Of a stretch of 64,000 nt of DNA, positions 1 to 7,415 are shown in pieces. The DNA is from Cerasicoccus sp. TK19100 (GTDB lineage Bacteria; Verrucomicrobiota; Verrucomicrobiia; Opitutales; Cerasicoccaceae). How positions within the stretch are numbered: position 1 is the first letter of the stretch; each line of letters starts with the position of its first letter. A program made the translations under genes and the position numbers. Under the pieces are notes generated by a model. That model was not told where the DNA came from. It was given only the letters and a program-made list of their open reading frames with translations, and ran no database searches. The stretch is taken from positions 434,001 to 498,000 of the forward strand of contig NZ_JAPWDU010000003.1 of the NCBI RefSeq assembly GCF_027257155.1, read 5' to 3'.

Positions 1-703
1 CCTCGCGAATCGCGGCTGCAGCCGCAGATTGGTGGGCCGCGCGGTTGAGCAGCTGATTGACATCGACTGGCTCCTTGGCGGCGGCTTCACTGCTGCCCTC
101 GGCGATGGCCAGGCGGAGCAGGCCCTGGATCAGCTCCAGTTGTTCCCGGGCGGTCGCGTCAATGTCGGACAGCAGGCCGTTGCGCTCTTCTTCGGACATG
201 TTGTCGCCCTCGAGTTTGAGTAGCATGCAGGCATCGTTGATGCTCGCCAGCGGGGAGCGCAGATCGTGCGAAAGTGTGCGGAAAAAGCGGTTCTTGAGCC
301 CCAGCAGTTCGGCCTGGGCCGTGAGGCAGCGTTGGGTCTCGGCCATGAGCACGCCCACCTCGTCCTCGTAATTTACGGGCAGGTGCGGGGCTTTGCGGCT
401 GGAGTTGAAGTCCTTGAGCGCTTCGGAGGTGCGGCGGACGGGGGCCAGCATCTTAGACTGCACCAGCAGCGTGAGCCCGGTGCCAACCAGCGTCGCCAGC
501 AGGCAGGTGATCACGATCATCACCGGAAACGGATTATCGCGCATGCTAATGACCGCAAAGCCGACGGTGGCGATGAGTGGGATGTGCACCCCGACAAACG
601 CCACCACCATCAGCTTCCCGGTGAAGCTTTTGGGCCAGGGAAGCCGGCTGATGATTGCGTATAACTTGAAGGCCGGCGAATGCGCGTTGGGGGAAGTTGC
701 CAT
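1..703 (-). CDS. Sensor histidine kinase, 3' part missing at window edge
   Basis: The reverse strand reads as an open frame from ATG at 703 to the left edge, so the catalytic ATPase domain lies outside the window. The visible 234 residues hold two hydrophobic helices (about residues 31-52 and 59-80) with only a very short loop between them, then a HAMP-like linker and a HisKA dimerisation region. The H-box RTLSHDLRSPLASI supplies the phospho-accepting His. The minimal periplasmic part suggests sensing in the membrane or cytoplasm. No partner response regulator is visible. The start has no clear Shine-Dalgarno sequence. The family is clear; the signal is unknown. Confidence 0.88.
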   Translation of the reverse strand, partial: MATSPNAHSPAFKLYAIISRLPWPKSFTGKLMVVAFVGVHIPLIATVGFAVISMRDNPFPVMIVITCLLATLVGTGLTLLVQSKMLAPVRRTSEALKDFNSSRKAPHLPVNYEDEVGVLMAETQRCLTAQAELLGLKNRFFRTLSHDLRSPLASINDACMLLKLEGDNMSEEERNGLLSDIDATAREQLELIQGLLRLAIAEGSSEAAAKEPVDVNQLLNRAAHQSAAAAAIRE

Positions 704-776
704 TTGGGGACATGATGCAGACTTGATACATGAATAATCAAGCGCATAGGGACCAGTTGATCCACTGATACGGCTA

Positions 777-812
777 TAAAACAGCCCCCAGCGCCAGGTG
801 ACGCGGGGGGCT
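777..812 (-). terminator. Rho-independent terminator of the methyltransferase gene
   Basis: Read on the minus strand, a GC-rich stem (AGCCCCC paired with GGGGGCT, with inner GCG/CGC) is followed by TTTT. It lies 27 bases after the stop of the methyltransferase gene at 839 and separates it from the histidine kinase gene. Confidence 0.85.
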
Positions 813-838
813 GATATTCGCGCAACGACGTTCTGCGC

Positions 839-1921
839 TTACACCTGCATGAGGAAGTAGGCGTTTTGGATGTCGTGCTCGAAGCGGTGGATGTCCACCT
901 GGTCAAAGCCGGCTTCGGTGAGCATGCTCTGGGCCTTCTGCACGCCCCAGGCCGCGCCCAGGCCCATGCCGCCCTGCGCGAGGGAAACCGTCATGCAGTG
1001 CATGCAGGAGATCGCGTAAAACAACGGGCCGAGCGGGTGGCCGATGTTGTCATTGGGCTCGGAGGAGGCGTCGATATCCTGCATGAGGAAACGGCCACCG
1101 GGCTTGAGCGCTTCGCGGATGTTGGCCAGCACCATGTCGGGCCGACCCTGGTCATGGATGGCGTCCAGCGCGGTAATCCAGTCGAAAGTCTTGGGCTCGC
1201 GCCAGTGCGTGAGGTCCTTCACTTCGAAGTGGACGTTGCCCAGCCCCTTTTCCATGGCGCGGTTGCGGGCGAAGTCGAGCGCCTCAAGGCTCAGGTCGTA
1301 GCCGCGGAAATGGCTCTGGGGGAAGGCTTCGGCGAGCTGGATCAGCGCCATGCCACGGCCGCACCCGATGTCGAGCACCTCAATGCCGGCCTCGAGATCC
1401 GCGCGCAAGCCGGGAAAGAGGTCCACCACCTGATCGGCGATGATCGGCACAATGGACTGCCCGCTGTCTTCCGCCATCACGGCGTGGAAGCGTGGATACT
1501 TCGAGTAAGGCACGCCGCCGCCGTTGCGGAAGCAGTCGATCACGTCGTCTTCCACGCCCGCGAGCACCGGCAGAAACTGCGCGAAGATGGCCAGGTTGTC
1601 CTTGGCCGACTGGCGGCTGAGCCAGTGCGCGTGCTCCGGCGGCAGGCGATGGGTGGAGAGCTCGGCGTTGCGCTCGACGATCTCCGCCGCGATCAGGCAG
1701 CCTAGCCATTCGCGCACGTAGCGTTCGTTGAGGCCGGCGTCGTCGGCCAGCTGTTGGCTGGTGCGCCACTCACCGTCGGCCATGGCGTCAAACAGCCCCG
1801 TGCGGTGGCCGATGGAGATCATCAGCATGGTCATGCCGCCATTGAGCATGCCCAGGTATTTCTCCGCGAAGGCCTCCTGCTTGGGGAGATCGCGGCTTAT
1901 CGTATTGCAGACTTTACACAT
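839..1921 (-). CDS. SAM-dependent methyltransferase with N-terminal winged-helix-like domain
   Basis: The 360-residue protein has an N-terminal helical region resembling the dimerisation/winged-helix part of O-methyltransferase-like enzymes, then a Rossmann methyltransferase domain with the SAM-binding loop EVLDIGCGRG near residue 183. The conserved-looking stretch around TALDAIHDQ and the LKPGGRF motif fit class I methyltransferases. The ATG at 1921 (MCKVCN) is chosen because the upstream extension would run through the operator palindrome at 1944-1961. The gene follows a TetR-family regulator on the same strand, and identical operator arms precede both genes, so the regulator probably represses it. 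The substrate cannot be told. The N-terminal CxxC is unexplained. Confidence 0.85.
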   Translation of the reverse strand: MCKVCNTISRDLPKQEAFAEKYLGMLNGGMTMLMISIGHRTGLFDAMADGEWRTSQQLADDAGLNERYVREWLGCLIAAEIVERNAELSTHRLPPEHAHWLSRQSAKDNLAIFAQFLPVLAGVEDDVIDCFRNGGGVPYSKYPRFHAVMAEDSGQSIVPIIADQVVDLFPGLRADLEAGIEVLDIGCGRGMALIQLAEAFPQSHFRGYDLSLEALDFARNRAMEKGLGNVHFEVKDLTHWREPKTFDWITALDAIHDQGRPDMVLANIREALKPGGRFLMQDIDASSEPNDNIGHPLGPLFYAISCMHCMTVSLAQGGMGLGAAWGVQKAQSMLTEAGFDQVDIHRFEHDIQNAYFLMQV

Positions 1922-1943
1922 GTTGTTTTCGTAGTTGAGAGAT

Positions 1944-1961
1944 AGACAGACAGGTCTGTCT
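1944..1961 (-). promoter_or_regulatory. Putative TetR operator before the methyltransferase gene
   Basis: A perfect palindrome, GACAGAC-AG-GTCTGTC with one further matching base on each side, lies 23 bases upstream of the methyltransferase start codon. The same two 7-base arms with a 2-base spacer recur before the TetR gene at 2627-2642. TetR proteins usually bind such short palindromes. Binding itself is inferred. Confidence 0.75.
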
Positions 1962-2016
1962 GTTGTGGGAGAATGAAAAAGACAGGCAGTGGAGTGGTGC
2001 CCCTGGGTTGCCGCCT

Positions 2017-2610
2017 TTAGTAGGCGACAGGCTCGACCAGGCTCTTGACGGTTTTCACCGCCTGATCGATGGGCCAATTGTCACGGTAGGCGACGGCGGC
2101 GGCGATGGCACCGTCCATCAGCACGACGAAGAGACGCGCCAACTGCTCGTTGTCCACCGGCTTGAGCGAGGGATTCGCCGCCTGGTAGTCCTCCAGGAGC
2201 TCGCGGGCGAGGTCGATCATCAGCTCGTGGTGGCGCTTGGCCACGGCGTGCAGCCGCTCATCGCCCGAGGGGGCTTCGGCCAGAATGATTTGAAACGGGC
2301 AACCGCGAAAATCATACTCCTGCAGCCACCCGGGCAAGAGCGTGAAGAGCCCGTAAAAGCGGTCGCGCGGGGTGTCGAGCGTCGCCAGGCCCGCCCGCAT
2401 TTCGGCCATTTCCTTGGCGGAGATCGCCTCGGCGTAGGCTAGCAGCAAGTCGTCCTTCGACGGAAAATTCGCGTAAAACGACGCCTTCGCCACGCCAGCC
2501 TCGGCAATGATCTGGTTGATGCCGGTGGCCTGATAGCCCTGCCGGTAAAACAGATCGATCGCCGTGTTCAGAATCCGCTCGCGCGGACTGGACTGGGTGG
2601 TGGTGGTCAT
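2017..2610 (-). CDS. TetR/AcrR family transcriptional regulator
   Basis: The 197-residue protein has a typical TetR helix-turn-helix at about residues 10-55 (RERILNTAIDLFYRQGY, then GVAKASFYANFPSKDDLL) and a C-terminal ligand-binding helical domain. The motifs GCPFQ and LARLFVVLMDGA resemble the AcrR/YxaF type that often controls detoxification genes. The ATG at 2610 is used because a longer frame would cross the operator at 2627-2642. The gene lies upstream of the methyltransferase on the same strand, with 95 bases between them that hold a second operator. Autorepression together with repression of the methyltransferase is the simplest reading. The ligand is unknown. Confidence 0.93.
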   Translation of the reverse strand: MTTTTQSSPRERILNTAIDLFYRQGYQATGINQIIAEAGVAKASFYANFPSKDDLLLAYAEAISAKEMAEMRAGLATLDTPRDRFYGLFTLLPGWLQEYDFRGCPFQIILAEAPSGDERLHAVAKRHHELMIDLARELLEDYQAANPSLKPVDNEQLARLFVVLMDGAIAAAVAYRDNWPIDQAVKTVKSLVEPVAY

Positions 2611-2626
2611 GAAGCGACCGACACTA

Positions 2627-2642
2627 GACAGACTTGTCTGTC
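2627..2642 (-). promoter_or_regulatory. Putative TetR operator before the regulator's own gene
   Basis: GACAGAC-TT-GTCTGTC is a perfect palindrome 16 bases upstream of the TetR start codon. Its arms are identical to those of the site at 1945-1960 and only the two spacer bases differ, which supports both as sites for the same protein. Confidence 0.75.
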
Positions 2643-2704
2643 CGTCAAGCGCGGATGTCGTTAAGGATTTGTAAGAAAGCCGTCGGCGGCCTATTCCAAT
2701 CTCA

Positions 2705-3061
2705 ATGAAACCTCTCTTTGTCATTAATACGAAAACAGAACTTCTTGCGCTCCATCGGGTATTTATTGAGGCAAAGTTTTCGCTCGATCCAAATGATTTT
2801 GATATTGGTCCATCTTCAATTGTTTCAGCTCTCTATGATAGCATCTTCCAGGCTCTGAAAAAGGATGGGCAAAATTGGGATAAGTGGTTGGAAAATCAAA
2901 GACCACGTATCTTAAAAGCTGTGAAGCTCGGTGTTGCTCGAATACAAGAATGTGAGTGGCAGAAATGGAGCCATGAGCGTCGAGTAGAATATGTAAGTGA
3001 TTATGCGTCGCCACTGACACTTTCTTCTGCTGAAATCGAAATGCTAATATCAAAGAAATAA
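2705..3061 (+). CDS. Hypothetical protein of low GC content
   Basis: This 118-residue frame starts with ATG and ends TAA. It is clearly more AT-rich than its neighbours, which suggests recent transfer. The protein is rich in Trp, Lys and Glu, has no signal peptide or membrane segment, and I do not recognise a domain. It sits between the TetR gene and the remnant of an esterase gene, so the whole 2.7-3.3 kb stretch looks like an accessory patch. No good ribosome-binding site is visible. It is probably a real gene, because amphipathic helices run evenly through it, but this is not certain. Confidence 0.5.
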   Translation: MKPLFVINTKTELLALHRVFIEAKFSLDPNDFDIGPSSIVSALYDSIFQALKKDGQNWDKWLENQRPRILKAVKLGVARIQECEWQKWSHERRVEYVSDYASPLTLSSAEIEMLISKK

Positions 3062-3072
3062 AATTTGAGTCT

Positions 3073-3257
3073 ATGCTCACAACCATCTTCATGATCGGCG
3101 ACTCCACCATGGCGAACAAGACGGAGCCCGACATCAACCCCAGCATGGCTGGGGCCAGCTGCTGCCCGAGCGGATCGATGACTCCGCGACCGTCGGCATC
3201 CACGCCGCCAATGGCCGCAGCACGCTGAGCTTTATCGAGGAGGGCGCTGGGCGGTGA
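3073..3257 (+). pseudogene. Remnant of a GDSL/SGNH (rhamnogalacturonan acetylesterase-like) gene
   Basis: The first frame reads TTIFMIGDSTMANKTEPD, the block I motif of SGNH esterases related to rhamnogalacturonan acetylesterase, with GDS as nucleophile motif. After codon 24 the homology jumps to another frame (WGQLLPERIDD, then HAANGRSTLSF and EEG), which is block II of the same family, before a TGA stop. The remaining two thirds of the enzyme, including the catalytic Asp and His, are absent. A frameshift and a 3' truncation therefore both affect this gene. The family is recalled from its motifs, not searched. Confidence 0.75.
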
Positions 3258-3480
3258 CAGGGGCTGGCGTTTCCCCTTTGCGCGGCGGATGTGTAATGCG
3301 TTCGGCGCGCTGAAGTTAGCCGCTTTCATCGAAGTCATGAAAAGCTTTCACGCCAGCGTGCTGGGCGGGCGGTGCGCTTTTTTATTGCAGAATCAGGTTG
3401 GCCGGTGACAATGGCCCGCTGTCAGTCTTAACGCGGTTTGCCGCGATTTCCACCCACTACCAAACACGTGTAAGTTTATC

Positions 3481-4983
3481 ATGCCAGAAGCAAGCTCCGA
3501 CATCGGACTCATCGGCCTCGCCGTCATGGGTCAGAACCTCGCGCTCAACATCGCCGACCACGGCTTCCAGATCTCGGTTTACAACCGTACGACCGCCAAG
3601 ATGGAAGAATTCGTGGCTAAGCACCCGGACACCCCCGGTGGCCTCGTCGGCAGCCCCACTCTGGAAGAGTTCGTGGCCAGCCTCAAGCGCCCCCGCAAGA
3701 TCATCATCCTCGTGCAAGCCGGTCGCGCGACTGACGCCGTGATCGACGGCCTCATCCCGCTGCTCGAAAAGGACGACATCATTATCGACGGCGGCAACGC
3801 CTACTGGATGGACACGATCCGCCGCGAAAAGGACCTCAACGACAAGGGCCTGCGCTTCATTGGCAGCGGTGTTTCCGGTGGTGAAGAAGGCGCGCGCTTC
3901 GGCCCGAGCCTCATGCCCGGCGGTAAGGAATCCGCCTACAAGGAACTTCAGCCGATCTGGGAAGCGGTCGCTGCCAAGGTCGACGCCGAGACCGGTAAAC
4001 CGCTCGAAGGCGCTGCCCCCGGCAAGCCCGTCGAAGGCGGCGTGCCTTGCACCGCTTACATTGGTGAGAACGGTGCTGGCCACTACGTGAAGATGGTTCA
4101 CAACGGCATCGAATACGGCGACATGCAGATGATCTGCGAAGCCTACGACCTGATGAAGAATCTCCTCGGCCTCTCCGCTCCGGAGATGGCGGAAATCTTT
4201 AAGAAGTGGGACGACGGCCTGCTCGACTCCTTCCTCATCGAGATCACCGCTGAGGTGCTCGCCCAGAAGGACCCTGCGACCGGCGCTGACTTCGTGGACA
4301 TCGTGCTCGACACCGCTGGCCAGAAGGGCACCGGTAAGTGGACCTCCATCAGCGCGCTCGACATGGGTGTGCCTTCGCCGACCATCGCTGAGGCCGTCTT
4401 TGCCCGTTGCGTATCCGCGATCAAGGAAGAGCGCGTGGCCGCCAGCGAGATCCTCTCCGGCCCGAACAAGAAGTATGAAGGCGACAAGCAAGCGCTGATC
4501 GACGCCATTCACGACGCACTTTACTGCTCCAAGATTTGCTCCTACGCGCAAGGTTTCCAACTGATGCGCGCCGCCCAGGAGGAATACGACTGGAAGCTCA
4601 ACTTCGGCGAAATTGCGCAGATCTGGCGTGGCGGTTGCATCATTCGTGCCGGCTTCCTGCAGAAGATCACCGACGCATTCGACGGCAACCCCGAGTTGGC
4701 CAACCTCCTGCTCGACCCGTATTTCAAGGATACCGTTGCCAAGTTCGAAGGCAGCTGGCGCAAGGTCGTTGCCACGGCTTGCGAATACGGCATCCCGGTC
4801 CCCTGCTTCGGCAGCGCGCTGTTCTACTTCGACAGCTATCGCAGCGCCCGCCTTCCGCAGAACCTCCTGCAGTCGCAGCGTGACTTCTTCGGTGCCCACA
4901 CCTACGAGCGCACCGACACGCCGCGCGGCAAGTTCTTCCACATCGACTGGCCCGACCCAGCCCGCCCCCAACTCGACGCCTAA
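3481..4983 (+). CDS. gnd: 6-phosphogluconate dehydrogenase, decarboxylating
   Basis: The enzyme oxidatively decarboxylates 6-phosphogluconate to ribulose 5-phosphate with NADP in the pentose phosphate pathway. The nucleotide-binding loop [17 protein letters not shown] lies at residues 12-28, the substrate-binding block [12 protein letters not shown] near residue 103, and the family signature [19 protein letters not shown] near residue 130. Downstream, [10 protein letters not shown] carries the catalytic-site residues. At 500 residues it is about 30 longer than the E. coli enzyme. Part of the excess is a Gly/Pro-rich insertion near residues 165-182, before the [20 protein letters not shown] block. 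A strong terminator follows at 5128-5157, so the gene is probably transcribed alone. Confidence 0.98.
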   Translation: MPEASSDIGLIGLAVMGQNLALNIADHGFQISVYNRTTAKMEEFVAKHPDTPGGLVGSPTLEEFVASLKRPRKIIILVQAGRATDAVIDGLIPLLEKDDIIIDGGNAYWMDTIRREKDLNDKGLRFIGSGVSGGEEGARFGPSLMPGGKESAYKELQPIWEAVAAKVDAETGKPLEGAAPGKPVEGGVPCTAYIGENGAGHYVKMVHNGIEYGDMQMICEAYDLMKNLLGLSAPEMAEIFKKWDDGLLDSFLIEITAEVLAQKDPATGADFVDIVLDTAGQKGTGKWTSISALDMGVPSPTIAEAVFARCVSAIKEERVAASEILSGPNKKYEGDKQALIDAIHDALYCSKICSYAQGFQLMRAAQEEYDWKLNFGEIAQIWRGGCIIRAGFLQKITDAFDGNPELANLLLDPYFKDTVAKFEGSWRKVVATACEYGIPVPCFGSALFYFDSYRSARLPQNLLQSQRDFFGAHTYERTDTPRGKFFHIDWPDPARPQLDA

Positions 4984-5007
4984 GGCAGCGTGCCGCTGCA
5001 CCCAGAG

Positions 5008-5026
5008 ATTTGCACATTGTGCAAAT
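5008..5026. repeat. 19-bp palindrome, copy 1
   Basis: ATTTGCACATTGTGCAAAT is a perfect palindrome with a single central base, 25 bases after the gnd stop. An identical copy lies at 5930-5948, and palindromes of the same shape but different sequence are at 6042, 9549 and 34163. Confidence 0.85.
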
Positions 5027-5063
5027 GCTGAGGGGCAACGGCGGCAGGTAGGCCTTCAGTTAA

Positions 5064-5105
5064 AGGTAGGGCGCAGCTTACAAGCAAGCCGCCACGCCTC
5101 GCTGG
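5064..5105 (+). repeat. 42-bp direct repeat, copy 1
   Basis: A 42-base stretch beginning AGGTAGGGCGCAG and ending CGCCTCGCTGG is repeated without mismatch at 5968-6009. Both copies follow the same 19-bp palindrome. A shorter relative, with a different centre, is at 34211-34248. It contains a small internal inversion, GCTT-AC-AAGC. Confidence 0.9.
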
Positions 5106-5127
5106 CAAACCAGTCCATCATTTCCCA

Positions 5128-5157
5128 AACCGCCGGGTTCGCGCCCGGCGGTTTTTT
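5128..5157 (+). terminator. Rho-independent terminator of gnd
   Basis: AACCGCCGGG and CCCGGCGGTT form a perfect GC-rich stem with a short loop, followed by a T run (GGTTTTTTATT). It lies 145 bases after the gnd stop, beyond the repeat copy. Confidence 0.9.
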
Positions 5158-5207
5158 ATTGGCATAGCCGGTAGTTTTCCTAGGTTGTATCCAGCTACTC
5201 TACGATT

Positions 5208-5867
5208 ATGGAAAAGGTAACGCCTGCTTACTACGCGACGAACCTGCGCGCACTCACCTTTGGGGAAATGATGCGGTTGGGTGGATTGGTTAACGGATTG
5301 CTCGGCTTTGTGATCGGGCGTTTCATGCCGCCGCAAGGCCGGGAGCTGATGCCCACAAGTTATGAGGAGATCGAGGCGCAGCGTACCGATATTGCGCCGC
5401 ACATTCTAAGCGTCTTGGAGAAAATTGGTGAGCCTTTCATGGCGGCCGGTTTTCGCGAGATCGGCTATCAAGTGATGCCCAACGCACCGGACGACAGTGG
5501 TAGCATTATCTACCTGTCGGACTGCGGCGAGATCGTTGGGCTGGCGACAGTGGCCAAGAAAAACGCACCAGAGACCGGCCACGTAAAAGTCGGCGCACTT
5601 TGCAGCTACGACCGCGAGGGGCATTGCCTGTCCGTGGGAAATTCCAGGATCTCGCTCGACCCGGCCCCGGGCAATGTGGTCCATCGCCTGCCGGACAAGG
5701 CCCCACAAGATCTACTGCCGATCTTTCGTAAATACAAACAAGCTTCGCGCCAGGAGTTTATCTGCTTCCGCGATTGGCCTCAGGTGCGCGCCAGCATGGA
5801 GCACGACGATGCCCGCTCATTTATCCACCGCCGCGACGTCCGCAAGCTCTTTGTCCCCGTCCCCTAG
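5208..5867 (+). CDS. Hypothetical protein
   Basis: The 219-residue protein begins at ATG 5208. It has a mildly hydrophobic N-terminal helix (LGGLVNGLLGFVIGRF, about residues 25-40) that could associate with the membrane, followed by a soluble region. I do not recognise the family. The gene lies between two copies of a 42-bp direct repeat and matching 19-bp palindromes, so it may have been moved or duplicated as a unit with them, although no transposase is nearby. Even codon use matching the neighbourhood supports a real gene. Confidence 0.75.
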   Translation: MEKVTPAYYATNLRALTFGEMMRLGGLVNGLLGFVIGRFMPPQGRELMPTSYEEIEAQRTDIAPHILSVLEKIGEPFMAAGFREIGYQVMPNAPDDSGSIIYLSDCGEIVGLATVAKKNAPETGHVKVGALCSYDREGHCLSVGNSRISLDPAPGNVVHRLPDKAPQDLLPIFRKYKQASRQEFICFRDWPQVRASMEHDDARSFIHRRDVRKLFVPVP

Positions 5868-5870
5868 TGC

Positions 5871-5932
5871 AGCGTCCCGTGCTCGACTGAGCTTGTCGAA
5901 GTCTGCACCGTCGGATGCTTTGCATCCGGATT
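5871..5932 (+). repeat. Dispersed intergenic repeat, shared with 29555-29617
   Basis: The segment contains GCGTCCCG, TGAGCTTGTCGAAGTCTG and ACCGTCGGATGC and ends in the small hairpin GGATGCTTTGCATCC. It aligns over about 60 bases with the stretch just after the permease gene at 29555-29617, with scattered mismatches. Both copies start a few bases after a stop codon. Confidence 0.7.
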
Positions 5933-5948
5933 TGCACATTGTGCAAAT
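5930..5948. repeat. 19-bp palindrome, copy 2
   Basis: This is identical to 5008-5026 (ATTTGCACATTGTGCAAAT) and is followed after 19 bases by the second copy of the 42-bp repeat. Confidence 0.85.
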
Positions 5949-5967
5949 GGCCTATCTAACTAATTAG

Positions 5968-6009
5968 AGGTAGGGCGCAGCTTACAAGCAAGCCGCCACG
6001 CCTCGCTGG
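5968..6009 (+). repeat. 42-bp direct repeat, copy 2
   Basis: It matches 5064-5105 at all 42 bases and lies 904 bases further on. The two copies bracket the hypothetical gene at 5208-5867. Confidence 0.9.
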
Positions 6010-6041
6010 TAACCCACCAACCAGCCCCCTGCCCTCACCGC

Positions 6042-6060
6042 ATTTCGCCAATGGCGAAAT
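6042..6060. repeat. 19-bp palindrome, variant sequence
   Basis: ATTTCGCCAATGGCGAAAT is a perfect palindrome with one central base. It lies 25 bases past the stop of the minus-strand gene ending at 6086, the same spacing as the gnd copy. Its arms differ from the other copies at several positions, but both arms change together. Confidence 0.8.
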
Positions 6061-6085
6061 CTATCGATGCAACCGGAGGTTGCCT

Positions 6086-6778
6086 TCAGTTGGGGCCGTC
6101 CTGGCCCATGAAGGTGAGCGTTTCGGCGACGTAGTTGAGTGCGCGGCGCGCCTCGGTGAAGCGGGTGCCGAGGGCCTGATAGCAATCGCTCAGGCAATAC
6201 TCCTGGGCAAGGTGATGGTCGCCGGCGACGCGGTAGTGCGACTGCCCGATGTTTTCATAATAGCTCAGGTTCGGCGCGCCGCGATAAGCAGCGCGGTAGT
6301 CCAGATGCGGGCGGAACAGGCCGGTGACGACCAGTGATTTCTCCGCCAGGCATACGGTCAGCCAGAAGCGCTCGCAGAAGCCGGCCTGCTGTATGTGGGC
6401 CATCTCGTCCATCGCGTAAAACGCCGCTTGGCGCGCACTGCCGCTGCCCGCGCGAAACAGGCTGGAGTGCGCCATGGAATTTGCCATCAGCGAGGCCACA
6501 TAGTCGGCCAATCCGCGGTCATCGAGGCCGCATTCGTTGAAGCGATGGCGCACGAGGACGTAAAAATACAGGCGCGGCGATATGTTGATCGGCAATGGCT
6601 GTTCGAGCACGGCTTGGAAAACCGCCGGTTCATCCAGCAGCTGGTCCCGCATGGGCGGGTCAGCGAGTAAATTTAGCAGAGCCTCGACGGCGGAACCGTC
6701 GGGAGCCAGGACCGACTGCAAAAACGCTAGGTCATTGTTCGTCAGCCCGTCGCGACAGATTGGTTGCACGAGCTTCAT
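6086..6778 (-). CDS. Hypothetical protein
   Basis: The 230-residue protein starts at ATG 6778 and has no signal peptide or membrane helix. It is mostly helical with conserved-looking aromatic and His residues (YFYVLVRHRFNECGL and YAMDEMAHIQQ). I do not recognise the family. The His/Glu content of the second half could fit a helical-bundle metal or cofactor binder, but this is speculation. It stands alone, and the divergent or convergent neighbours give no functional hint. Confidence 0.8.
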   Translation of the reverse strand: MKLVQPICRDGLTNNDLAFLQSVLAPDGSAVEALLNLLADPPMRDQLLDEPAVFQAVLEQPLPINISPRLYFYVLVRHRFNECGLDDRGLADYVASLMANSMAHSSLFRAGSGSARQAAFYAMDEMAHIQQAGFCERFWLTVCLAEKSLVVTGLFRPHLDYRAAYRGAPNLSYYENIGQSHYRVAGDHHLAQEYCLSDCYQALGTRFTEARRALNYVAETLTFMGQDGPN

Positions 6779-6854
6779 TTCATAGATGTCTCAGCATAGG
6801 TTATGCCAGCAATCAGCATTTGGCAAGTCTGCAACTGTCAGCTACTTGGGCAGC

Positions 6855-6888
6855 AAAAAGCCCGGCAGACTCGCGCCATGCCGGGCTT
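6855..6888 (-). terminator. Rho-independent terminator of the coiled-coil protein gene
   Basis: On the minus strand AAGCCCGGCA and TGCCGGGCTT form a perfect 10-bp stem, followed by TTTTTGC. It lies 22 bases after the stop of the gene ending at 6910. Confidence 0.9.
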
Positions 6889-6909
6889 AATGAGGGTATG
6901 ATGAGAAAA

Positions 6910-7305
6910 TTAAATCGCGTCGTATTCGCCCTTGCAGATCTTGGACACGACGGAGTAGCTGATTTCGCGGGCCTTGGCGACCTGGTTCATCGAGGTGCCG
7001 CCTTCGACTTCAGCCTTGATCGCGTCGCGCAGCTCAGCAGTTACCTTGGTACGGCGGCGGCGGGGTGCGCCGTCAGCCTTCTTTTTTACGCTGCCCTTCT
7101 TACGGCCACGGAAGGTAATACCGAAGTGCTCAATGAGTGCCTCTACGAGCGCCTTTGGCGTTTCATAGTCGCTGGACTTAAAGAGCTGTTCCAGCTTTTG
7201 AGCAGCGGCCTTTTGTTCTTTGGCCAATTCCTTGAGTTCTTTTTCGCGCGCAGCGAGAGCTTTTTTTTCCGCTTCAAGCGCTTTTAATTCGTCGGCAATT
7301 TCCAT
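6910..7305 (-). CDS. Small coiled-coil/helix-turn-helix protein, possibly nucleoid-associated
   Basis: The 131-residue protein has an N-terminal coiled coil rich in Lys, Glu and Ala (residues 1-40), a basic linker (GRKKGSVKKK, then RRRRTK) and a C-terminal helix-turn-helix-like segment, TSMNQVAKAREISYSVVSKI. This layout of an oligomerisation coil plus a small DNA-binding end recalls H-NS-like or other nucleoid proteins, but I see no sequence match to H-NS. The gene has its own terminator and an AT-rich upstream region, consistent with independent expression. The function is inferred from architecture only. Confidence 0.8.
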   Translation of the reverse strand: MEIADELKALEAEKKALAAREKELKELAKEQKAAAQKLEQLFKSSDYETPKALVEALIEHFGITFRGRKKGSVKKKADGAPRRRRTKVTAELRDAIKAEVEGGTSMNQVAKAREISYSVVSKICKGEYDAI

Positions 7306-7415
7306 GGTATCTATAAATCTATTTACTGTGTAGAATGTAGATGCAAATGGCGCAGGATGCTGCGTGCAAGTGTTTTTTTAAACTATAGCGAATTAATTAT
7401 TCCGCTAGTTTAACA

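Noticed and set aside
3457-5001. A 514-codon open frame antisense to gnd
   Set aside because: It mirrors a strongly conserved enzyme gene. High GC content at third positions keeps the opposite strand open, and the translated product is low-complexity in character.
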